From positions 1-11,830 of the forward strand of contig DATLYF010000108.1 in assembly GCA_035575095.1 (NCBI GenBank): DNA of 11,830 nucleotides. The letters are read 5' to 3'. A model generated the notes under the pieces. That model was not told the origin of the DNA. It did not search any database and saw only the letters and a list, made by a program, of their open reading frames with translations. The stretch comes from DATLYF01 sp035575095 (GTDB taxonomy: Bacteria; Pseudomonadota; Gammaproteobacteria; Competibacterales; Competibacteraceae). Shown here piece after piece: positions 1 to 5,914 of the stretch; within the stretch, counting starts at the first letter, position 1; every line of letters begins with the position of its first letter. The position numbers and the translations under genes are program-made.

Positions 1-2
1 GG

Positions 3-197
3 CAGCTGCTGAAGCTGGAGGATGGCACCCATTGCAGCGAGGCCGCCGCGCTGGCCGCGCTGCGGCTCGCCGACGTGCGTGCCCGCTTGGCAGACCTCAA
101 GCGGATGGAGGCGGCCTTGTCAAAACTGGTGGGCGAGTGCAGCGCGCGTCACGACAATGTTTCTTGCCCGCTGATCGCCGCCTTGCACTGCTGCTAG
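3..197 (+). CDS. merR: MerR mercury-responsive transcriptional regulator, C-terminal fragment (5' end outside window)
   Basis: The reading frame is open from the left edge and gives 64 residues before TAG. It matches the C-terminal half of mercury-type MerR: a GTHC motif, a long dimerisation helix (LADVRARLADLKRMEAALS), then C-S-A-R-H and NVSCPLIAAL. The cysteines at fragment residues 11, 46 and 55 are spaced 35 and 9 apart, exactly like Hg(II) ligands C82, C117 and C126 of Tn501 MerR. This spacing and the NVSCPLIA end favour mercury MerR over the lead/cadmium relatives PbrR/CadR. In the known family MerR is a dimer that binds the spacer of the mer promoter, repressing it without Hg(II) and activating it with Hg(II). 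The helix-turn-helix part and any merTPA genes would lie left of the window. The gene ends convergently with the oxidase gene on the other strand, and I see no strong terminator between them. Confidence 0.88.
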   Translation, partial: QLLKLEDGTHCSEAAALAALRLADVRARLADLKRMEAALSKLVGECSARHDNVSCPLIAALHCC

Positions 198-308
198 GCG
201 AGGCGATTTCATTTTGGCGCACGATTTTTTCCGTTTCGTGAGGCGACCTCTTACACCCCCGCCCCGCACCTACGTGGACCGATCGCTCAAACCTGGTATG
301 AGACGGTT

Positions 309-1652
309 TCAGCCCCAGCGGTCGCGGAGGGTGAAGACGGCATAGGCCACGCCCAGATAGAGCTTGCGCAGCGCCGGCAGCGGGAAACGCGGCGGCGGGC
401 AGAGCAGGAAGCGCGGCAGCCCGGCCTCGGCGCCGGCGGTCCCGGCCACCAGCCCGGCCACGGCGCGCCCGCTCCAGGTGCCCATGGCCACACCGCTGCC
501 GTGATAGGCCAGGGCGAAGTAAACGCCGGACGCCTCGGGCAGTTCGCCCAGGTGCGGGTGCAGGTCGTAGGCCAGACACAGCAAACCGTTCCAGAAATGG
601 CTGATCTCCACCCCGCGCCAGGCTGGGAACATGCGCTGGAAATGGCGGGTGAGCCAGGCACGGTGGTGCTCGGCGCTATCGGGGGCGGCGCTGAGTCCGC
701 CGCGACCGCCGAACAGGAAGCGTCCATCCGGCAGCAGGCGAAAATAGTGCAGCAACTGGCGGGTGTCATAGGCCAGATGATGGGTGGTCCAGCCTTGGGC
801 GGCCAGTTCGTCGGCGCTGAGCGAGCGGGTGACGAGAATATTGGACAGCGCCGGCAGCAGCCGGCCGGCCAGGCCAGGATGCAGGCGGTCGCGCAGGTAA
901 CCGGCAGTGGCGACTACCACCCGCCGGGCGCGGAGAATGCCGACCGGCGTGAGCAGATGATGCCAGCGCTGCTCGTAGTGCCAGCCCTGCACCGGACAGC
1001 CGGTGAAGATGCGCACCCCGTGGCGGCGCGCCGCCGCCGCCAGGCCGTGGGCGTATTTCAGCGGATGCAGGCCAAAGCCCACCGGGTTGTGCAGGCCGCC
1101 ATGGAACGCCGGACCGGCCAGGCCGCGTTCGGCCAGCGCGGCGCGCGGCAGCAACTCGGTAGCATGGCCGAAGGTGGCCTCCAGTAGGGCCCGGTATTCG
1201 GCCAGAGCCTGGAACTGGCGCGGCGAGTGGGCTAGCTCGTATTCCCCGCCCGGGCAGGGTTCGACGTCGATGCCGTACTCACGGCTCAGCGCCTCTACCA
1301 GATCCACCGCCTGGCGTTGGATGGCGAAGAAGCGTCGGGTGTCGTCCAGCCCGTAGCGGCGGATCATCTGCGCATAATCCAGCTTGGCCCCGCCCATGCA
1401 GCAAAAGCCACCGTTGCGCCCGGAAGCGCCCCAGCCGATGGGTCCGGCATCCAGCACCAGCGCTTCGATGCCGTGAGCGCGGGCCAGATGCAGGGCGCAG
1501 GACAGGCCAGTGTAACCGGCGCCGATGATGGCGACCTCGCAGTCGCCGGCGGCGGGCGCATCGGTATCCGGAGCGGGACCGGCGCTGGCATGCCACCAGC
1601 TCGCCATGGGCTGGGTGGGATCGTAGGCGCTGGGGTGGTAGAGTTCGGTCAT
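309..1652 (-). CDS. FAD-dependent oxidoreductase, DAO family (gamma-glutamylputrescine oxidase/OrdL-like)
   Basis: This 447-residue protein has the architecture of DAO-type flavoenzymes. A dinucleotide-binding strand and GAGYTG glycine loop lie at residues 44-49, followed by LVLDAG (end of beta-2). The IGWGASGRNGG motif near residues 72-82 is typical of the PuuB/OrdL branch. A second FAD-contacting region near the C-terminus contains YFALAYHGSGVAMG and a small-residue helix. Such enzymes oxidise secondary or primary amines or amino acids with FAD, releasing aldehyde or imine and H2O2. PuuB acts on gamma-glutamylputrescine in putrescine breakdown. No other puu gene is visible, so the substrate is not determined. 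The ATG at 1652 has no clear Shine-Dalgarno sequence; Met16 is an alternative start, but the N-terminal extension is usual for the family. It is 179 bp downstream of dciA and probably has its own promoter. Confidence 0.82.
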   Translation of the reverse strand: MTELYHPSAYDPTQPMASWWHASAGPAPDTDAPAAGDCEVAIIGAGYTGLSCALHLARAHGIEALVLDAGPIGWGASGRNGGFCCMGGAKLDYAQMIRRYGLDDTRRFFAIQRQAVDLVEALSREYGIDVEPCPGGEYELAHSPRQFQALAEYRALLEATFGHATELLPRAALAERGLAGPAFHGGLHNPVGFGLHPLKYAHGLAAAARRHGVRIFTGCPVQGWHYEQRWHHLLTPVGILRARRVVVATAGYLRDRLHPGLAGRLLPALSNILVTRSLSADELAAQGWTTHHLAYDTRQLLHYFRLLPDGRFLFGGRGGLSAAPDSAEHHRAWLTRHFQRMFPAWRGVEISHFWNGLLCLAYDLHPHLGELPEASGVYFALAYHGSGVAMGTWSGRAVAGLVAGTAGAEAGLPRFLLCPPPRFPLPALRKLYLGVAYAVFTLRDRWG

Positions 1653-1784
1653 CGCGATACGCTGTTGCGGACCCGATGATCATGACAAGCGATCATGGTT
1701 GCGATGAGCGTCAAACCGGCTTGGTGTCGGCACACTGGGTGCATCCTCTGCACGCGGGCGGATACCAAGGATTCTTGGCGAAAC

Positions 1785-1821
1785 CGGCACCGAATCTGCG
1801 TGCCGAAACAAAACTTGACAA
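1785..1821 (-). promoter_or_regulatory. Candidate promoter of the FAD oxidoreductase with an inverted repeat across the -10
   Basis: On the minus strand a -35-like TTGTCA (1821-1816; 5 of 6 consensus) is followed, after exactly 17 bp, by a weak -10 CAGATT (1798-1793; 3 of 6). An inverted repeat CGGCAC-N9-GTGCCG (1785-1805) encloses that -10, which would suit an operator. The predicted leader to the oxidase ATG is about 130 nt. The same inverted repeat could instead be a weak terminator for the dciA operon, but it lacks a good T tract. The weak -10 keeps confidence low. Confidence 0.3.
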
Positions 1822-1831
1822 TTCTCGGGGA

Positions 1832-2383
1832 TTATTCGGTGCGCTGCTCGCGGGCATGCCGCGCCAGCCGCGCTAGGGCGGCGCTGAGGGCGGGATCCTG
1901 AATGCTCTTGGCGGCGCCTTCGATGACCTGGGCGGCTGCGGCGGAGACGGTCAACTGGCGCCGTGGCGGGGGGGGCGGTTCTGCGGGCGGGACCACGCGC
2001 ACCTTGAGCGGCGGCACTTCGCAGCCCAGTTGCTGGGCGAGCTGGCCGCGCAGGCTGGGCAATACATAGCGCAGCCGGGTGGCCCAGGCCGGGCCGTCGG
2101 CCTGCACCGTCCATTGCTTGGGGTCGACTCCCACCAAACGGGCATGGGGCTGCAGATGGGGCGGCAGGTAGGCGTGGAAAATGCGATTGAGGCGGGCCAG
2201 TTGCCGGCTCTGGGCGATCAGTCCGGCAAGCAGGCCCTTGCTGCCCTGCAGGCGTTCGGCCATCGACTGCATGCGCTCGCTGCGGCGAGCGCGCGGCAGC
2301 GGGGGGACGGCGGACGCAGTATGCCCGGCTTCCTCCGGGGACGGAGGGGTGAGGGATCTGCCGCGTTTGCCCGAAGTGGCCAT
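1832..2383 (-). CDS. dciA: DciA family protein (DUF721), predicted replicative helicase loader/activator
   Basis: The chosen start, ATG at 2383, gives 183 residues. It is preceded by a good Shine-Dalgarno AGGGGAG six bases upstream; a longer open frame continues upstream only as an antisense-like overlap with pdxH. Residues 1-40 are basic and proline-rich and probably disordered. Residues 50-132 form the DUF721 unit: LARLNRIFHAYLPPHL, then a VGV..QW.VQADGPAWATRLRY signature as in pseudomonad DciA-like proteins, then LRGQLAQQLG. The C-terminus carries a proline run (134-140) and an Ala-rich helical tail. In species lacking DnaC, DciA binds DnaB and helps deliver it to DNA. Here it is the last gene of typA-pdxH-dciA, 28 bp after pdxH. 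Family assignment is fairly sure; the loader role is inferred from the family. Confidence 0.72.
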   Translation of the reverse strand: MATSGKRGRSLTPPSPEEAGHTASAVPPLPRARRSERMQSMAERLQGSKGLLAGLIAQSRQLARLNRIFHAYLPPHLQPHARLVGVDPKQWTVQADGPAWATRLRYVLPSLRGQLAQQLGCEVPPLKVRVVPPAEPPPPPRRQLTVSAAAAQVIEGAAKSIQDPALSAALARLARHAREQRTE

Positions 2384-2411
2384 CCCGTTCTCCCCTGCGG
2401 CTGTCCAGCGC

Positions 2412-3049
2412 CTAGGGCTGCAACCGCTCGATGATCCAGTCATCGCCCTGGCGCCGGTAGCGCAACCGGTCGTGCAGCCGGCTGGGGCGCCCCTGCCAGA
2501 ACTCGACGCGCTCGGGCAGCACCCGGTAGCCGCCCCAGTGGAGTGGGCGTGGCACGTGGCCGTCACGGTAGCGCGCCTCCAGTTCCCGTACCCGCGCCTC
2601 CAGCTCGGTCCGATCGACGATGGGCCGGCTCTGATCAGAAGCCCAGGCGCCGATGCGGCTGCCGAAGGGGCGGCTGTGGAAATAGGCGTCGGATTCCTCG
2701 GCGTCGACCCTTTCCACCGTGCCCTCGATGCGCACCTGGCGCTCCAGTTCCGGCCAGAAGAAGCACAGCGCGGCATGCGGGTTGACCGCCAGCTCCAGAC
2801 CCTTGTCGCTCTGATAGTTCGTGTAGAAGCAGAAGCCGCGTTCGTCTACCCCCTTGAGCAGCACGATGCGGGCATGAGGCTGGCCGGCGGCGTCCACGGT
2901 CGCCAGGGTCATGGCGTTGGCATCGTGCGCCTTGGCCTCCAACGCCTCGGCGAACCAGCGCTGGAACTGGTGGATGGGATTGGGATCGGCGGTGGCCTCC
3001 AGCAGCTCGGCACGGGCGTAGTCGCGGCGGATGTCGGCCAGTTTCTTGC

Positions 3050-3053
<4 letters not shown>
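2412..3053 (-). CDS. pdxH: Pyridoxamine 5'-phosphate oxidase
   Basis: PdxH uses FMN and O2 to oxidise pyridoxine/pyridoxamine 5'-phosphate to pyridoxal 5'-phosphate, the last step of DXP-dependent PLP synthesis and of salvage. The 213 residues match the usual family length. Visible motifs in order: RIVLLKG (62-68) and FYTNYQSDKG (76-85) of the FMN-binding split barrel; QVRIEG (106-111); SRPFGSRIGAWASDQS (127-142); and the C-terminal HWGGYRVLPERVEFWQG followed by RPSRLHDR. R192 and H194 there correspond to the substrate-binding Arg/His of the E. coli enzyme. The start at 3053 overlaps the typA stop by 4 bp (ATGA) and has a strong AGGAGG Shine-Dalgarno inside the typA 3' end, so translational coupling to typA is likely. 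It acts in the cytoplasm as a homodimer. Confidence 0.97.
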
Positions 3054-4873
<1,820 letters not shown>

Positions 4874-4904
4874 TAGGAATTTCCGTCGGTTTCAAGCTGC
4901 GCGG

Positions 4905-4910
4905 ATTATA
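4905..4910 (-). promoter_or_regulatory. Candidate -10 element for the typA-pdxH-dciA operon
   Basis: The minus strand reads TATAAT here (6 of 6 consensus), about 31 bp before the GTG of typA and 34 bp downstream of the csp copy 1 terminator. A start near 4898 would give a leader of about 25 nt. No good -35 is seen at 16-18 bp spacing (best ACGCCA), so the promoter may need an activator or rely on the strong -10. Confidence 0.5.
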
Positions 4911-4944
4911 TCGGAAGCCGCCCGCCATGGCGTGGCGCCGCCAA

Positions 4945-4971
4945 TAAAAAACCCCGCCGGATGGCGGGGTT
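4945..4971 (-). terminator. Intrinsic terminator of csp copy 1
   Basis: On the minus strand a perfect 9-bp GC-rich stem (AACCCCGCC, loop ATCC, GGCGGGGTT; arms 4971-4963 and 4958-4950) runs directly into a T tract. It lies 28 bp after the csp stop codon and before the typA promoter, so the cold-shock gene is transcribed separately from the typA operon. Confidence 0.92.
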
Positions 4972-4998
4972 GGGCTCGGATCGGAATCCTCGCTGGAA

Positions 4999-5202
4999 TC
5001 AGAGCGGCTTGACGGTGGTCGCCTGGGGCCCCTTGGGGCCGACCTTGGAGTCAAACTCCACCTTCTGCCCCTCGGACAGGGTGCGGAAACCCTTGTTGGC
5101 GATGGCGGTGTAGTGCACGAACACGTCGTTGCTGCCATCCTCCGGGGCGATGAAGCCGAAACCCTTGGCCTCGTCAAACCACTTCACAGTTCCAATGCGC
5201 AT
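4999..5202 (-). CDS. Cold-shock domain protein, CspA family, copy 1
   Basis: The 67-residue protein is a single cold-shock domain (OB-fold) that binds single-stranded RNA/DNA; family members act as RNA chaperones that melt secondary structure. RNP1 is KGFGFI (13-18) and RNP2 is VFVHY (27-31); W8, F9, F15, F17, F28 and H30 are the usual nucleic-acid-stacking positions. The start at 5202 gives the canonical MRIGTVKWF beginning, with a Shine-Dalgarno GAGG six bases upstream. An in-frame GTG extension of 15 codons is open but differs mostly non-synonymously between the two copies, so I reject it. It differs from copy 2 only at residues 35-36, Ala-Asn here, in the loop between beta-3 and beta-4. 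It has its own terminator and candidate promoter. The number alone does not let me choose among cspA/C/D/E names. Confidence 0.95.
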   Translation of the reverse strand: MRIGTVKWFDEAKGFGFIAPEDGSNDVFVHYTAIANKGFRTLSEGQKVEFDSKVGPKGPQATTVKPL

Positions 5203-5210
5203 AACAAACC

Positions 5211-5234
5211 TCAAAAAAAGACAAGGTACAACAT
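5211..5234 (-). CDS. Possible 7-codon upstream ORF in the leader of csp copy 1
   Basis: The frame ATG...TGA encodes MLYLVFF and its stop overlaps the Shine-Dalgarno TGAGG of the csp gene, nine bases before the csp ATG. The same frame exists in copy 2 as MLHLVFF; three of the four base differences leave the amino acid unchanged. No Shine-Dalgarno precedes the small ATG, so translation is uncertain. Confidence 0.25.
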   Translation of the reverse strand: MLYLVFF

Positions 5235-5346
5235 GGCCGAGCGGCACGAATTCCGAATCATGACCGACGCCGAAGCGGGATTACGAGGCGGGACTCTGGG
5301 GATCGGCTTCATGGGAAATGCTCTTCGATGAGCGATTCCGCCGCTG

Positions 5347-5375
5347 ACGATACGCTAAACTTCGGCCCACTGCAA
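5347..5375 (-). promoter_or_regulatory. Candidate promoter of csp copy 1
   Basis: The minus strand has TTGCAG (5375-5370), a 17-bp spacer, then TATCGT (5352-5347). Each box is a partial consensus match (3 and 4 of 6), but the same arrangement (TTGCTG, 17 bp, TACTGT) recurs at the homologous place in copy 2 despite surrounding divergence. The implied leader is about 138 nt, long as in known cspA-type mRNAs. The -35 abuts the terminator of copy 2. Confidence 0.45.
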
Positions 5376-5376
5376 A

Positions 5377-5403
5377 TAAAAAACCCCGCTGGATGGCGGG
5401 GTT
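5377..5403 (-). terminator. Intrinsic terminator of csp copy 2
   Basis: This hairpin plus T tract is the same as that of copy 1, with one substitution (T at 5390 where copy 1 has C at 4958). It turns the loop-closing pair into a mismatch and leaves an 8-bp stem. It should still terminate well and isolates copy 2 transcription from copy 1. Confidence 0.9.
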
Positions 5404-5430
5404 GGGCTCGGATCGGAATCCTCGCTGGAA

Positions 5431-5634
5431 TCAGAGCGGCTTGACGGTGGTCGCCTGGGGCCCCTTGGGGCCGACCTTGGAGTCAAACTCCACCTTCTGC
5501 CCCTCGGACAGGGTGCGGAAACCCTTACCGTCGATGGCGGTGTAGTGCACGAACACGTCGTTGCTGCCATCCTCCGGGGCGATGAAGCCGAAACCCTTGG
5601 CCTCGTCAAACCACTTCACAGTTCCAATGCGCAT
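5431..5634 (-). CDS. Cold-shock domain protein, CspA family, copy 2
   Basis: This is a 67-residue single cold-shock domain, identical to copy 1 except for Asp-Gly at residues 35-36 instead of Ala-Asn. RNP1 KGFGFI (13-18) and RNP2 VFVHY (27-31) are intact. The start at 5634 has the same GAGG Shine-Dalgarno at six-base spacing. At the DNA level the two 204-bp genes differ at four positions only, all within 5527-5531. Its role is presumably that of an RNA chaperone acting on mRNA structure, possibly cold-induced. It is divergently oriented to hrpA, with 280 bp between the start codons holding both promoters and an inverted repeat. The altered loop lies just after RNP2, next to the nucleic-acid-binding face, so a difference in RNA preference is possible but unproven. 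Confidence 0.95.
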   Translation of the reverse strand: MRIGTVKWFDEAKGFGFIAPEDGSNDVFVHYTAIDGKGFRTLSEGQKVEFDSKVGPKGPQATTVKPL

Positions 5635-5642
5635 AACAAACC

Positions 5643-5666
5643 TCAAAAAAAGACGAGATGCAGCAT
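5643..5666 (-). CDS. Possible 7-codon upstream ORF in the leader of csp copy 2
   Basis: It encodes MLHLVFF and ends with a TGA that forms part of the csp Shine-Dalgarno, exactly 432 bp from its counterpart in copy 1. Compared with copy 1, codons 2 and 4 differ synonymously and codon 3 is His instead of Tyr. It is too short for statistics and has no ribosome-binding site. Confidence 0.25.
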   Translation of the reverse strand: MLHLVFF

Positions 5667-5776
5667 GGCCGAGCCACACGAATTCCGGATCACAATCGGC
5701 ATGGGAGCGGGATCATGCTACGGGACCCTGAGGATCGGCGCCATGGGCTACGTCCCGATGGGCGCAGCCACCGCAG

Positions 5777-5805
5777 ACAGTACGCGAAAGCAACGTCGGC
5801 AGCAA
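5777..5805 (-). promoter_or_regulatory. Candidate promoter of csp copy 2
   Basis: TTGCTG (5805-5800), a 17-bp spacer and TACTGT (5782-5777) occupy the same relative place as the copy 1 promoter, although the region is only about 70-75% identical. A start near 5770 would give a leader of about 136 nt. An inverted repeat lies 14 bp upstream of the -35. Confidence 0.4.
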
Positions 5806-5819
5806 CGACTATTTTTGTC

Positions 5820-5843
5820 CATCCTGGCAATTTTTCCAGGATG
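5820..5843. promoter_or_regulatory. Inverted repeat between csp copy 2 and hrpA promoters (candidate operator)
   Basis: CATCCTGG (5820-5827) and CCAGGATG (5836-5843) form a perfect 8-bp dyad with an 8-base AT-rich centre. The centre is about 50 bp upstream of the predicted hrpA start and about 62 bp upstream of the predicted csp copy 2 start, a suitable place for a regulator serving both. It lies upstream of both coding directions, so a terminator role is unlikely. No regulator can be named from the sequence. Confidence 0.4.
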
Positions 5844-5845
5844 CG

Positions 5846-5874
5846 GCGTCACTTTATGATAGGCGGGCTATAAT
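5846..5874 (+). promoter_or_regulatory. Candidate hrpA promoter
   Basis: A perfect -10 TATAAT lies at 5869-5874. The best -35 at 17-bp spacing is GCGTCA (5846-5851), only 3 of 6. A start near 5881 gives a leader of about 34 nt before the hrpA ATG. The weak -35 next to the 5820-5843 dyad would fit dependence on an activator. Confidence 0.55.
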
Positions 5875-5914
5875 CGCACGCTTCCACTGGCCTCAAGCCA
5901 CTTTCGTTCCCCCC

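Larger units (their letters stand above)
4943..5375 (-). repeat. Tandem duplication unit 1 (whole csp transcription unit)
   Basis: It is the left copy of a direct repeat with a 432-bp offset. The segment 4943-5222 has 5 mismatches to 5375-5654. Farther upstream, 5223-5375 aligns to 5655-5805 at only about 70-75% with a net 2-bp indel. The unit runs from the T tract of the terminator to the -35 box, so promoter, leader, gene and terminator were duplicated together. Confidence 0.93.
5375..5805 (-). repeat. Tandem duplication unit 2 (whole csp transcription unit)
   Basis: It is the right copy of the direct repeat described for 4943-5375. The two copies meet at about 5375, where the -35 of copy 1 touches the terminator T tract of copy 2. 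Homology ends at the copy 2 -35 box, beyond which unique sequence with an inverted repeat leads to the hrpA promoter. Confidence 0.93.

Noticed and set aside
198..308. Search for a terminator or mobile-element end between merR and the oxidase
   Set aside because: Only 5-bp stems such as CACGA/TCGTG around a T-run are present; none has the GC stem followed by T tract needed, and no terminal inverted repeat is seen.
1676..1697. Two GATCATG direct repeats and an ATGATCAT palindrome upstream of the oxidase start
   Set aside because: Short repeats of common tetranucleotides; they fit no promoter element and could arise by chance.
1815..1843. Plus-strand TTGACA at 1815-1820 as a promoter
   Set aside because: No -10-like hexamer lies at suitable spacing and no plus-strand gene follows; the minus-strand reading of the same bases is more sensible.
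2384..2776. Upstream extension of the dciA reading frame (314 codons in total)
   Set aside because: The extra residues come from out-of-frame pdxH sequence. ATG 2383 has a good ribosome-binding site and gives the expected family length.
5203..5247. In-frame GTG-initiated extension of the cold-shock protein (and its equivalent at 5635-5679)
   Set aside because: Cold-shock proteins start at MRIGTVKWF, a Shine-Dalgarno precedes that ATG, and the extension differs mainly by non-synonymous changes between copies.
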